In this document: positions 54,354-62,865 of the stretch, piece by piece
Position numbering within the stretch: position 1 is the first letter of the stretch
How the letters are laid out: every line of letters starts with the position of its first letter
DNA from: Streptomyces alboniger
GTDB lineage: Bacteria > Actinomycetota > Actinomycetes > Streptomycetales > Streptomycetaceae
Assembly: GCF_008704395.1 (NCBI RefSeq)
Contig: NZ_CP023695.1
Location: forward strand, 6,820,001-6,884,000
Length of the DNA: 64,000 bases
Direction of reading: 5' to 3'
Position numbers and translations under genes: made by a program
The notes under the pieces: model-generated
The model's input: the letters and a program-made list of their open reading frames with translations, nothing else
What the model was told of the DNA's origin: nothing
Database searches by the model: none

Positions 54354-54476
54354 GATTGGAACGCCCTCACCTCTGTGGCCCGCCAACGGCTCCGCAACGA
54401 TTTCATGATTGCCCGCTCCCTCGCCACCGCCTCCGGCGAGGACGCTCCCTCAACTCCCGTGAGGGGCAGGCACAGT

Positions 54477-54506
54477 GGAGGGCGGCACCGTACGGTGCCG
54501 CCCTCC
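54477..54506. terminator. perfect 30-base palindrome, terminator of bL37 gene
   Basis: A 15-bp self-complementary arm pair (starting GGAGGGCGGCACCGT) lies 15 bases beyond the stop of the small ribosomal-protein gene in its direction. It would fold into a strong hairpin and probably ends that transcript. Confidence 0.75.
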
Positions 54507-54521
54507 CGCCGTCACCCGTCG

Positions 54522-54599
54522 TCAGGACTGGGGACGGCTGCCGTGGTTCGCGCCGTTCTTGCGGCGGGCCTTCTTCTTGCGACGTCGCTTCGAGGACAT
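54522..54599 (-). CDS. 50S ribosomal protein bL37 (25 residues)
   Basis: The 26-codon gene encodes MSSKRRRKKKARRKNGANHG followed by SRPQS. GGAGG lies five bases before the ATG. The mycobacterial bL37 found in ribosome structures is 24 residues with the same layout: a Lys/Arg-rich helix then an ANHGKRPN-like end. The ANHG-x-RP match is strong for such a short gene. bL37 binds 23S rRNA in actinobacterial ribosomes. It is shorter than most gene finders report and is followed by a strong hairpin. It is monocistronic. Confidence 0.8.
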   Translation of the reverse strand: MSSKRRRKKKARRKNGANHGSRPQS

Positions 54600-54778
54600 G
54601 GATACCTCCGTGTTTCGGTGGTGCTTCCCAGGTGCGAACCCAGGCGATCATGCGCCGCCTACCCAAAGCGCGATCCCGTCATGGTGTGACCTACATCACG
54701 GCGGGTGTGATGTCGCGCGGGCCTGCCCCCCCCGGAGAGTGCCGTTACTCGCCGCGCGCCACGGGTACCCGGGGCGCC

Positions 54779-55306
54779 ATGACTGGCTTCGACAAACCCC
54801 AGACCGGCCTCGACAAGCAGCCGTTCGACAAGGCCCTGACCGACGAGCTGGTCCGTACGATCCGCAGCGAACTGCGGGAGGAACTGCGCGAGCAGACCAA
54901 GAAGCAGCGGCGCAAGGCCACGCTCTACGCCGGATCCGGCGCCACCGCGTTCTACGCGGGTGCCGCCGTCGCCCTCGCCGTCGGTCTCGCGCTCGCCCTG
55001 GTGCTGCCCGACTGGGCGGCGGCCCTGATCGTCGGCGCGCTACTCGCCGTCGCCGCGATGCTGCTGCGCAACGCGGCACGCCCGAGCGCCGAGCGCCCGG
55101 CGGCCCACCCCGGCGCCGCCGCTCCGTACGCGGATCCGGCGGGGGCCGCGGGGGCTCCGGGTGTCACGCGCCCCGCGGGCGTCACGGGCGACGGGCCCGC
55201 CGCCCCGGCCGTTCCCCCGGGCACCCCCGCACCGCCGCCGATGCCGCCCTCCGTGCCCGCGGCGCCCGCCGGGGCCCCCGAGACGCCGCGGCGCGACGAG
55301 CGCTGA
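54779..55306 (+). CDS. phage-holin-like (DUF1469-type) membrane protein
   Basis: The 175-residue protein has an N-terminal amphipathic stretch (TDELVRTIRSELREELREQ), then two helices (YAGSGATAFYAGAAVALAVG, AAALIVGALLAVAAML). This matches the actinobacterial phage holin superfamily III/DUF1469 proteins. The last ~80 residues are Pro/Ala-rich. These proteins are common chromosomal genes, not prophage signs. Confidence 0.72.
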   Translation: MTGFDKPQTGLDKQPFDKALTDELVRTIRSELREELREQTKKQRRKATLYAGSGATAFYAGAAVALAVGLALALVLPDWAAALIVGALLAVAAMLLRNAARPSAERPAAHPGAAAPYADPAGAAGAPGVTRPAGVTGDGPAAPAVPPGTPAPPPMPPSVPAAPAGAPETPRRDER

Positions 55307-55358
55307 CGCGGGATGGCGGTCGCCGGGAGCCGTGTGCGGCCGCCGGGGGACCGGGGCC

Positions 55359-56456
55359 TCACACCACCCGGAACTCCTCCACCTCGGCCGTGCGCAGCTC
55401 CAGGCCGTGCCCGACGCCACCCTCCGGGCGCACGACGCCGCCGGTCGGGTCCAGGGCCCCGGCGAAGAACATCGACTCGATCCGCACATGGTCGTGGAAC
55501 CACTCGATGTGCCGCAGGTTCGGCACGCACGCGGCGACCGCGGCATGCGCGTGCGGCGCGCAGTGCGCCGAGACCTCCAGGCCGTGCGCCTGCGCGAGAG
55601 CCGCCGCGCGCAGCCACTCGGTGAGGCCGCCGCAGCGCGTCGCGTCCACCTGCAAACAGTCCACGGACGGGATCATGCGGGCGAAGTACGGCAGGTCGTA
55701 GCCGTACTCTCCCGCCGTCACGTCACACACCAGCGCGTCCCTGACCAGCGCGAGGCCCCGCAGGTCGTCCGATGACACCGGCTCCTCGAACCAGCCCACG
55801 CCGTGCTCGGCGAGCACCCTGCCTACCCGTACGGCCTGCTTGCGCGTATAGCCGCCGCTCGCGTCGACGTACAACTCGGCCTGCGGGCCGATGACGTCAC
55901 GCGCGGTGCGCACCCGCGACACGTCGCGGCCCGCGGCCCGGCCCCACCGCTCGCCGATCTTGATCTTTACGCGCGGAATGTGCTGGCCGTGCACCCAGCC
56001 GTTCAGCTGCGCCGCCAGATGCGTGTCGTGGTACGTCGTGAAGCCGCCGCTGCCGTAGACGGGAACCTCGTCGCGGGCCGCGCCGAGGAGACGTACGAGC
56101 GGCAGTTCCAGGAGGCGGGCCTTCAGGTCCCACAGCGCGATGTCGACCGCCGAGATCGCGCGGCCCGCGGCGCCGGGGCGCCCGGTGTCGCGCACCGCCT
56201 TCGTCATCGCGTCGTGCGCCGCGGGGATGTCGAGGGCGTCCCGGCCGAGAACGGCCGGGGTGAGCTGCTCGTCGACGAGCGCGGCGACGGATGCGGGCGC
56301 GTACGTCCAGCCGGTGCCCGTCGCGTCGCCCGCGGTGATCTCGACGATGACGACCGTCGTGGTGTCCCAGGCGAAGGTGCCGTCCGCCTCGGGTGCGTCC
56401 GCGGGCACCGTGTACGCGGAGACGACGGGCCGTTCGATCGCGACTGCGTCCTTCAT
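55359..56456 (-). CDS. enolase-superfamily enzyme (mandelate racemase subgroup)
   Basis: The 365-residue enzyme has VKIKIGERWG (the K-x-K acid/base pair, about 170), LYVDASGGY (metal Asp), WFEEPVSSDD (metal Glu), TAGEYGYD (metal Glu) and DATRCGGLTEWLRAA, with a late SAHCAPHAHA His. This is a racemase/epimerase/dehydratase pattern distinct from the dehydratase near 21 kb. The substrate cannot be read. It is a lone leftward gene. Confidence 0.85.
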   Translation of the reverse strand: MKDAVAIERPVVSAYTVPADAPEADGTFAWDTTTVVIVEITAGDATGTGWTYAPASVAALVDEQLTPAVLGRDALDIPAAHDAMTKAVRDTGRPGAAGRAISAVDIALWDLKARLLELPLVRLLGAARDEVPVYGSGGFTTYHDTHLAAQLNGWVHGQHIPRVKIKIGERWGRAAGRDVSRVRTARDVIGPQAELYVDASGGYTRKQAVRVGRVLAEHGVGWFEEPVSSDDLRGLALVRDALVCDVTAGEYGYDLPYFARMIPSVDCLQVDATRCGGLTEWLRAAALAQAHGLEVSAHCAPHAHAAVAACVPNLRHIEWFHDHVRIESMFFAGALDPTGGVVRPEGGVGHGLELRTAEVEEFRVV

Positions 56457-56815
56457 CTGGGGCTTCCTCGGTTCATGGTGCGCGGGGGTTCGGGGGCGCG
56501 GGCGCGGGCGCGGGACAGGCGCGCGCGCAGGGCGCGGCGGCCGGGAGCGTGGGGATGCGCCTCCGGTGCGTCGGGGGGAAACGGGTCGGATACGGCTCCG
56601 GGTAACCCCGTGACGCGGCGGCAAACGGCGTCCGAAGCGTGCCGGACCTCGGTTTTCGGCCCTCGGCGGCGTTGCTCCCGGGCGCCCGCCCTCCTCTGCT
56701 TCCGGGCGCCCGCCGGTCCGGGCCGAGCGCCCTCGGATCCGGAGTTTGCCGTCCGCCGGGCCGGGGCACGCGGAGGTTCCGAGCCCGCCGGACCCGACCC
56801 CGCCGGAGGCGCACC
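56457..56815. other. 359-base intergenic region before a doubtful gene
   Basis: No gene is supported on either strand. Low-complexity GCGGGC runs occur near 56490-56530. Two copies of CCGGGCGCCCGCC (56678-56690 and 56702-56714), each containing the palindrome CGGGCGCCCG, lie about 110 bases before the next ATG and could be protein sites. I see no convincing promoter. Confidence 0.5.
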
Positions 56816-57334
56816 ATGAGCCGACCCCGCACCGTCATTGTCGGAGCCGGGTCCGCCTGTCACCGTGCGGCGCACACCCCGGCCCGGCGGCCACGGCCGA
56901 CCGGGCAGGTCCGGCCGGCCCGACAGGTTCGGCCTTCCCGGCGCAGACATGGCCGTCGCCGCCTCCGGGCCGCCCGGTGCCCAGCCGTGACGGCGGGACG
57001 CGTCGCCGCGGCCCGCGCGCGCGGCCACCACCTGGCGGTCATGCCGGGCGATCGCGTCCGGGGCGCCGCAGACTGGCTCCTGGAGGCCGCACCGCCGCGC
57101 CGGGACGCGCGGGTCGGCCGCGTACGGCTCGGCGACGCCCGGCTCGGCGACCCCCGGCCCAGCCCGGTCCGCTCGTCGCCGCTCCCGGCGGACACCAAGA
57201 CAGCCCGGACACCCCGGACGTCCGCGCCGACGGGCCCCGCGGCACCGAAGACGGCCCGAACGCCCGTGCCGGACCGCGACCCCCAGGGCCGCCACGCCCA
57301 GGCGGCCCCGCACAGCAAGGAGACCCCCTCATGA
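56816..57334 (+). CDS. doubtful ORF, possibly a decayed Rossmann-fold gene
   Basis: The ATG has GGAGGC 7 bases upstream, and the first codons (SRPRTVIVGAGSA) look like the start of an FAD/NAD Rossmann enzyme. The sequence then becomes Arg/Pro-rich and is no longer protein-like. Its TGA overlaps the transketolase ATG, which favours translation. With 172 residues it is much shorter than any such enzyme. It could be a frame-damaged remnant or a real, unrelated small protein. Confidence 0.35.
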   Translation: MSRPRTVIVGAGSACHRAAHTPARRPRPTGQVRPARQVRPSRRRHGRRRLRAARCPAVTAGRVAAARARGHHLAVMPGDRVRGAADWLLEAAPPRRDARVGRVRLGDARLGDPRPSPVRSSPLPADTKTARTPRTSAPTGPAAPKTARTPVPDRDPQGRHAQAAPHSKETPS

Positions 57335-59178
57335 CCAGCAGTGACCTCTCCACCCTCGCCCAGCAGCTGCGCGTCGACTCGGTCCGCGCCGCGGCCGCCG
57401 CCGGCTCCGGGCACCCCACCTCGTCGATGTCCGCCGCCGACCTGATGGCGGTGCTCATGGCCCGCCATCTGCACTACGACTTCGACCGCCCGGACCATCC
57501 GGGCAACGACCGCTTCATCCTCTCCAAGGGCCACGCCTCCCCGCTGCTCTACGCGGCGTACAAGGCGGCGGGCGCGCTCACCGACGACGAACTGCTGACC
57601 TTCCGCAAGGAGGGCAGCCGCCTCCAGGGACACCCGACACCCCGCGCCCTGCCGTGGGTGGAGGTCGCCACCGGCTCGCTCGGGCAGGGCCTGCCCGTCG
57701 GCGTGGGCATGGCACTCTCCGGCAAGCGGCTCGAACGCATCCCCTACCGCGTCTGGGTGCTCTGCGGCGACAGCGAACTCGCCGAGGGCTCCGTCTGGGA
57801 GGCCGCCGAGCACGCCGGATACGAACACCTCGACAACCTCACCGTGATCGTCGACGTCAACCGGCTCGGCCAGCGAGGACCGACCCGCCACGAGTGGAAC
57901 CTGAAGGCCTACGCCGACCGCTTCAAGGCCTTCGACTGGCACGTCGTCGAGACCGACGGGCACGACGTCGACGCCATCGACCGCGCCTTCCAGGAGGCGG
58001 GCTCCACCGCGGGGCAGCCGACCGTCATCCTCGCCCGCACCCTCAAGGGCAGGGGCGTCGCCTCCATCGAGAACCGCGAGGGGCTGCACGGCAAGCCGCT
58101 GCCGGACGCGGAGTCGGCCATCGAGGAGCTGGGCGGCGTACGCGACGTACGCGTCGAGGTGCGCAAGCCGGCCGCGGCGCGCACCCTGCACGCGGAGCGC
58201 GCCGGTCACCTCGAACTGCCCCGCCACGAGGTCGGCGAGGACATCGCCACCCGCGACGCCTACGGACAGGCGCTCGCCGCGCTCGGCACCGCGCGCGGTG
58301 ACGTGGTCGCCCTGGACGGCGAGGTGGGCGACTCGACACGCACGGAGTACTTCGCCAAGGAACACCCCGACCGCTACTTCGAGTGCTACATCGCCGAGCA
58401 GCAACTGGTCGCCTCCGCCGTCGGCATGGCGGCGCGCGGCTGGGTGCCCTACGCGTCGACGTTCGCGGCGTTCCTCACGCGCGCCCACGACTTCGTACGG
58501 ATGGCGGCGATCAGCGGCGCGGGCATCAACCTCGTCGGCTCCCACGCGGGCGTCGCCATCGGCGAGGACGGCCCCTCCCAGATGGGCCTCGAAGACCTGG
58601 CGATGTTCCGCGCGGTGCACGGCTCCACGGTCCTGTACCCGTGCGACGCCCACCAGACCGGGCGGCTCATCGCCCAGATGGCCGAACTCGACGGCGTGCG
58701 CTACCTGCGTACGTCACGCGGGAACACGCCCGTCATCTACGGCCCCGGCGAGGAGTTCCCCATCGGCGGCTCGAAGGTCCTGCGCTCCTCCGACGCGGAC
58801 CGTCTCACCCTCGTCGCCGCCGGGGTGACCGTCCACGAGGCCCTGGCCGCCGCGGAGTTGCTGGAGACCGAGGGCATTCCGGTGCGCGTCATCGACCTGT
58901 ACTCCGTCAAGCCCGTCGACCGCCGCACCCTGCGCGAGGCGGCCACGCGCACCGGATGCCTGGTCACCGTCGAGGACCACCGCGAGGAGGGCGGCCTCGG
59001 CGACGCGGTCCTCGACGCGTTCACCGACGGCGGCCCGGTGCCGCGCCTGGTCCGGCTCGCCGTGCGCACGATGCCCGGCTCGGCGTCGCCCGAGGAGCAG
59101 CTGCGCGCGGCGGGCATCGACGCCCAGTCGATCGCCGCGGCGGCGCGGCTGCTGGTGGAGGAGGGGGTGGTGCGGTGA
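57331..59178 (+). CDS. tkt: transketolase
   Basis: The 615-residue thiamine-diphosphate enzyme moves two-carbon units between sugar phosphates in the pentose phosphate pathway. The N-terminal domain has SGHPTSSMSAADLMAVLM and ILSKGHASPLLYAAY. The TPP/Mg motif starts at GDSELAEGSVWEA (about 147) and ends with IVDVNRLGQ. The C-terminal half has IAEQQLVASAVGMAARG (catalytic Glu) and the pyrimidine domain. It is about 40-60 residues shorter than E. coli TktA, as in the actinobacterial/animal-like group. AAGGAG lies 8 bases before the ATG. A second transketolase paired with the oxidative operon is likely elsewhere. Confidence 0.92.
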   Translation: MTSSDLSTLAQQLRVDSVRAAAAAGSGHPTSSMSAADLMAVLMARHLHYDFDRPDHPGNDRFILSKGHASPLLYAAYKAAGALTDDELLTFRKEGSRLQGHPTPRALPWVEVATGSLGQGLPVGVGMALSGKRLERIPYRVWVLCGDSELAEGSVWEAAEHAGYEHLDNLTVIVDVNRLGQRGPTRHEWNLKAYADRFKAFDWHVVETDGHDVDAIDRAFQEAGSTAGQPTVILARTLKGRGVASIENREGLHGKPLPDAESAIEELGGVRDVRVEVRKPAAARTLHAERAGHLELPRHEVGEDIATRDAYGQALAALGTARGDVVALDGEVGDSTRTEYFAKEHPDRYFECYIAEQQLVASAVGMAARGWVPYASTFAAFLTRAHDFVRMAAISGAGINLVGSHAGVAIGEDGPSQMGLEDLAMFRAVHGSTVLYPCDAHQTGRLIAQMAELDGVRYLRTSRGNTPVIYGPGEEFPIGGSKVLRSSDADRLTLVAAGVTVHEALAAAELLETEGIPVRVIDLYSVKPVDRRTLREAATRTGCLVTVEDHREEGGLGDAVLDAFTDGGPVPRLVRLAVRTMPGSASPEEQLRAAGIDAQSIAAAARLLVEEGVVR

Positions 59179-59202
59179 CCTCCGCGCGGCGGTGCTCGGG
59201 GC

Positions 59203-59751
59203 TCACCGGGCCGTCCTCTTGAACCACGCGTTGGCCGCGGGGCGGAACATCAGGAAGACCGCCGTCAGCACGGCCGTCAGATGCAGCAGACGGCTGCCGC
59301 CGAACAGGACGTCCACGGCGTCCAGGTCGCGGAAGGCCTCGCCGACCGGGTGCCCGTCGGCCAGCCGGCGTGCGGGCTCGACGACCAGGGACAGCGTGCC
59401 GAAGACGCCGAGAACGCCCGCCAGGGTGAGCCGCGCCCAGTTCCCGCCGCGCCGCATCCGCACCGCGACCAGAACGGCCGCCGAGTACACGGCCACGCGC
59501 AGGGCGAGACCGCCCGCGAGGTCACCGGTGGACGCGTCGCCGTCGGCCACTTCCCCGATCACCGCGAGCACCGTCTCGAAGACACCGGCGGCGACCGCGG
59601 TGAGCCAGAGCGCGAAGGCCGCCCTGATGGGCGCGGGAGCGGGCGGCTCGTCCGTTTTCGGGAGCACGCGGGCCAGCGGCGCCGACGGCCGGGGGCTGGG
59701 GCGGGGGCGGGTGTGCCGCGGGCCGGAGCGCAGGTCTGAGTCGTGCGTCAT
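59203..59751 (-). CDS. hypothetical membrane protein
   Basis: The 182-residue protein has about four hydrophobic segments (AAFALWLTAVAAGVFETVLA, ALRVAVYSAAVLVAV, LTLAGVLGVFGTLSLV, LLHLTAVLTAVFLMF) after a Pro-rich N-terminus. I do not recognise a family. The layout resembles small actinobacterial membrane proteins of unknown function. It converges with tkt. Confidence 0.65.
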   Translation of the reverse strand: MTHDSDLRSGPRHTRPRPSPRPSAPLARVLPKTDEPPAPAPIRAAFALWLTAVAAGVFETVLAVIGEVADGDASTGDLAGGLALRVAVYSAAVLVAVRMRRGGNWARLTLAGVLGVFGTLSLVVEPARRLADGHPVGEAFRDLDAVDVLFGGSRLLHLTAVLTAVFLMFRPAANAWFKRTAR

Positions 59752-59983
59752 GGCGGGCCTCACTGAGGGTCGTGGATGCGGGAGTGCCGTTCGGTGCCTT
59801 CGATCCTCCCGGCCGGGGCGCTGCCGGACACGCCCGCCGTCCCCCTGGTTCCCGGTGGTGCCAGCCACCCTGCCGACCAGGGTGAACACCACCGCGGCAG
59901 GGGGCTCGGGGCGACTACCGGGGCCGTCCCGGGGTACCCGATGAGTCCGTCCGACCCGGTGACCCGAGCGGAAGGAAACGCCT

Positions 59984-60988
59984 ATGAGCGACGTACGGAC
60001 GGTGCGGGCGGGCCGCCGCACCGTGGAGCTGCACCGGCCGGACAAGGTCCTCTTCCCGGCCGGTGAGGACGGCGGCGGCAGGGAAAGAAGCGGCGGCGAG
60101 GACAGCAGCGAGGGCCGTACGCAAGGCGAGGGCCGTACGCAAGGCGAGGGCGCGGGGAAGGGCTACACGAAAGCGGACCTCTTCGACTACTACCGGTCCG
60201 TCGCCCCCTACATGCTGCCCCACCTGCGCGGCCGCCCCCTGATGCTGGAGCGCCACCCCGACGGTGTCGAGGGCCCCCGCTTCATGCAGAAGGACACGCC
60301 GGACCACTACCCGGAGTGGATCACCCGCGCCGAGGTCGCCAAGAAGGACGGCACGGTCACGCACACCGTGTGCGACGACATTGCCACGCTGCTCTTCCTC
60401 GCCGACCAGGCCTGTCTCACCCTGCACCGCTGGCTCTCCCGCACCGGCCAGATCGACCGCCCCGACCGGCTGGTCTTCGACCTGGACCCGGCGAAGGACG
60501 ACTTCGGCGCCGTGCGCGACGCGGCCCGGCTGCTCGGGGAGCTTCTCGACCACATGAGCCTGCCGTCCGCCCTGATGACGACCGGCTCACGCGGACTGCA
60601 CGTCGTCGTGCCCCTCAACGGCCGCCACGACTTCGACGACGCACGCGACTTCGCCAAGGACGTCGCCGACACGCTCGCCGCCGCGCACCCCGAGCGGCTC
60701 ACCACGGCCGCCCGCAAAGAGGCGCGCGGCGACCGGCTCTACCTCGACGTGCAGCGCAACGGGTACGCGCAGACAGCGGTGGCCCCCTTCTCCGTGCGGG
60801 CCGAGCCCGGCGCCCCGGTGGCCGTCCCGCTCGCCTGGGAACAGCTCGACGACCCCGCCGTACACGCCCGCCGCTGGACCATCGAGAACGCCCTGGAACA
60901 GGCCCGCACGGACCCGTGGGCCGGCGTCCCGCGCAACGGACGCGCCCTCGGACCGGCCCGCCGCAAGCTGCGCGCCCTGCGTGGTTGA
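59984..60988 (+). CDS. LigD-type polymerase/primase domain protein
   Basis: The 334-residue protein matches the polymerase domain of the nonhomologous end-joining ligase LigD: HRPDKVLFP, MLERHPDGVEGPRFMQKD, the catalytic metal motif VFDLDPAKDD (about 166) and TTGSRGLHVVVPL. No ligase or nuclease domain is attached, so it is a free-standing gene as in several Streptomyces. It can fill gaps with ribonucleotides or deoxynucleotides. Residues 28-60 are an insertion of Glu/Gly with an 18-base tandem repeat. Confidence 0.9.
   Translation: MSDVRTVRAGRRTVELHRPDKVLFPAGEDGGGRERSGGEDSSEGRTQGEGRTQGEGAGKGYTKADLFDYYRSVAPYMLPHLRGRPLMLERHPDGVEGPRFMQKDTPDHYPEWITRAEVAKKDGTVTHTVCDDIATLLFLADQACLTLHRWLSRTGQIDRPDRLVFDLDPAKDDFGAVRDAARLLGELLDHMSLPSALMTTGSRGLHVVVPLNGRHDFDDARDFAKDVADTLAAAHPERLTTAARKEARGDRLYLDVQRNGYAQTAVAPFSVRAEPGAPVAVPLAWEQLDDPAVHARRWTIENALEQARTDPWAGVPRNGRALGPARRKLRALRG
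60110..60145 (+). repeat. 18-base tandem repeat in ligD-like gene
   Basis: GAGGGCCGTACGCAAGGC occurs twice in a row and encodes EGRTQG twice, followed by a partial third copy. It lies in a surface insertion and keeps the frame. Confidence 0.9.
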
Positions 60989-60994
60989 GGCGAG

Positions 60995-61018
60995 GTTTGG
61001 CCAAGGGCCTCCGGGACA
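60995..61018 (+). promoter_or_regulatory. possible sigma-B-type promoter of gas vesicle operon
   Basis: GTTT and GGGACA are 14 bases apart, near the Streptomyces SigB consensus GTTT-14-GGGTAY. Transcription would start about 61025, next to the gvpO ribosome site. The first gas vesicle genes of S. coelicolor are, as I recall, induced by osmotic stress under SigB; this is context, not proof. Confidence 0.4.
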
Positions 61019-61037
61019 CACGTACCGGGAGGTGAAC

Positions 61038-61397
61038 ATGGCCAATACGTCACGTAAGGCAACAGACGACAAGACAACGGACACCACGCAGAGCGAGAAG
61101 AACAACAAGACATCGGACGCCGCGCAGAACGAACTGCCGGGCCCCATGGCAGTTCTGCGGGCCGCGCAGACCCAGCTCGCCGAGCTGACCGGCATGACAG
61201 CCGAATCGGTGTCGTCCTTCGAACGCACCGACGAGGGCTGGCTGTTGGAGATCGAGGTGCTCGAACTGGCCCGCGTCCCGGACACGATGAGTTTGCTGGC
61301 GACGTACGAGGTGCGGCTCGACCCGCAGGGCGAGCTGACCGGTTACCGGCGGATCCGCCGCTACGAGCGCGGACGTTCCGACTCCCGCAACAAGTAA
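61038..61397 (+). CDS. gvpO: gas vesicle protein GvpO
   Basis: The 119-residue protein has a Thr/Lys/Asp-rich N-terminus and a conserved core, [28 protein letters not shown] followed by [12 protein letters not shown]. This is the GvpO signature. GGGAGGTG precedes the ATG. GvpO is a small accessory protein needed for gas vesicle formation in haloarchaea and some actinobacteria. It leads the cluster. Confidence 0.88.
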   Translation: MANTSRKATDDKTTDTTQSEKNNKTSDAAQNELPGPMAVLRAAQTQLAELTGMTAESVSSFERTDEGWLLEIEVLELARVPDTMSLLATYEVRLDPQGELTGYRRIRRYERGRSDSRNK

Positions 61398-61446
61398 CGG
61401 AACAAGGCAACAAGTAACGGACCCACAGCAAGGAGGCTCAGTCGGT

Positions 61447-61878
61447 ATGACCGTAGTCCCGGCACAACAGTCCGGCGGCGGTGGCGGCTCCAGTGGCCTG
61501 TACGACGTCGTGGAGCTCATCCTCGACCGAGGACTCGTCATCGACGCCTTCGTACGCGTCTCGCTCGTCGGTATCGAGATCCTGAAGGTCGACGTCCGTG
61601 TCGTCGTCGCGAGCGTCGACACCTATCTGCGGTTCGCCGAGGCGTGCAACCGCCTCGACCTGGAATCCGGGCCGAAGAAGGACCCCGGCCTGCCGGACCT
61701 CGTCGGTGAGATCACCGAGTCCGGCGCCAAGGGCAAGTCCAAGGGCGCGCTCTCCGGAGCGGCCGAGACCATATCGGACGCCTTCAAGCAGTCCCGTGAG
61801 GAAGGCCAGCGACAGACCGAGGAGCGCCCGCGGGCCCGGCGGTCCACGACCTCGCGCCGCAAGGAGGAGAAGGAGTGA
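61447..61878 (+). CDS. gvpA: gas vesicle structural protein GvpA/GvpJ-like
   Basis: The protein has 143 residues. The gas vesicle shell fold ([31 protein letters not shown], then [18 protein letters not shown]) covers residues 16-80. The remaining ~60 residues are a charged Ser/Arg/Lys tail not found in classical 70-residue GvpA. In S. coelicolor the corresponding gene is named gvpA. It follows gvpO by 49 bases with an AAGGAG site. Confidence 0.85.
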   Translation: MTVVPAQQSGGGGGSSGLYDVVELILDRGLVIDAFVRVSLVGIEILKVDVRVVVASVDTYLRFAEACNRLDLESGPKKDPGLPDLVGEITESGAKGKSKGALSGAAETISDAFKQSREEGQRQTEERPRARRSTTSRRKEEKE

Positions 61879-62615
61879 CCACCTACGTCTACGGCATCGC
61901 CAACAGCTCCCACCCGGCCCTGCCGGACGGCATGGAGGGCATCGGGAAGCCGGCGTGCCCCGTGCGCATCCTCAAGCAGGGTGAACTCGCCGCGATTGTG
62001 AGCGACGCCCCCGAGGACCTCAAGCCCAAGCGGCGTGACCTGCTCGCCCACCAGAACGTCCTCTCGGAGGCGGGCGCCGCGGGCTCCGTGCTCCCGATGC
62101 GCTTCGGCAGCCTCGCGCCGGACGACGAGACCGTCGTATCCGTGCTCGGGGAGCGCGCCGACCACTACACGGAACGGCTGCGCACCCTCGACGGCAAGGT
62201 CGAGTACAACGTGAAGGCCACGCACAACGAACAGGCGGTGCTGCACCAGGTCCTCGCGGAGAACCCGGAGCTGCGCGCCATGGTGGAGGCCAACCAGCGC
62301 CAGGGCGGCGGCAGCCAGGAGCAGAAGTTGCAGCTCGGTGAGGCGGTCACCTCCGCGGTGCGGGCCCGCGAGGCGAGCGACGCCGTCGAGGTGCGGCGCG
62401 CGCTGGAGCCGACGGCCGAGGCGGTCGCCGACGGGCCCGAGAGCACCGGCTGGCTCGCCAACATCTCGTTCCTGGTGAGCCGCAAGTCCGCCGAGGGCTT
62501 CGTCGCCGCGGTGGACGAACTCCGGACCACCCAGCCGCACCTGGAACTCACGGTGCACGGCCCGCTGCCGCCGTACAGCTTCGTCGACCCGGGCCCCGCC
62601 GGACCGGCGGAGTGA
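61875..62615 (+). CDS. gvpF: gas vesicle protein GvpF/GvpL
   Basis: The 246-residue protein has the GvpF/L family start [22 protein letters not shown], a middle [20 protein letters not shown] and a C-terminal [20 protein letters not shown]. GvpF interacts with GvpA during vesicle nucleation. GTG start overlaps the gvpA stop (GTGA). Confidence 0.9.
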   Translation: MTTYVYGIANSSHPALPDGMEGIGKPACPVRILKQGELAAIVSDAPEDLKPKRRDLLAHQNVLSEAGAAGSVLPMRFGSLAPDDETVVSVLGERADHYTERLRTLDGKVEYNVKATHNEQAVLHQVLAENPELRAMVEANQRQGGGSQEQKLQLGEAVTSAVRAREASDAVEVRRALEPTAEAVADGPESTGWLANISFLVSRKSAEGFVAAVDELRTTQPHLELTVHGPLPPYSFVDPGPAGPAE

Positions 62616-62619
62616 CGCC

Positions 62620-62865
62620 ATGGGACTCATCGGCGAACTGCTCATGCTGCCGCTGGCCCCGGCCCGTGGCTCCCTCTGGGTGCTGAGACAGGTCGTCGAC
62701 GAGGCGGAGCGGCAGTACTACGACCCCTCGGCCATCCGTCGCGAACTCGCCCGCCTCGAGCAGCGCCTGGAGGCGGGCGAGATCGACGAGGACGAGTTCG
62801 AACGGGCCGAGGACGAACTCCTCGACCGGCTGCAACACAGCACAGGACAGGACTTCAGACAATGA
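62620..62865 (+). CDS. gvpG: gas vesicle protein GvpG
   Basis: The 81-residue GvpG-type protein (MGLIGELLMLPLAPARGSLW, then VVDEAERQYYDPSAIRREL and a charged helix) starts 4 bases after gvpF. It is an accessory/chaperone protein of vesicle assembly. Its stop overlaps the next gene. Confidence 0.88.
   Translation: MGLIGELLMLPLAPARGSLWVLRQVVDEAERQYYDPSAIRRELARLEQRLEAGEIDEDEFERAEDELLDRLQHSTGQDFRQ

Noticed and set aside
54779..55306. Holin-like gene as evidence of a prophage
   Set aside because: No other phage genes are nearby, and such membrane proteins are ordinary chromosomal genes in actinobacteria.
55097..57330. Long minus- and plus-strand frames around the second enolase-family gene and upstream of tkt
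   Set aside because: They are Arg/Pro/Ala-rich products of GC-rich DNA without motifs; only one short, doubtful frame was kept.
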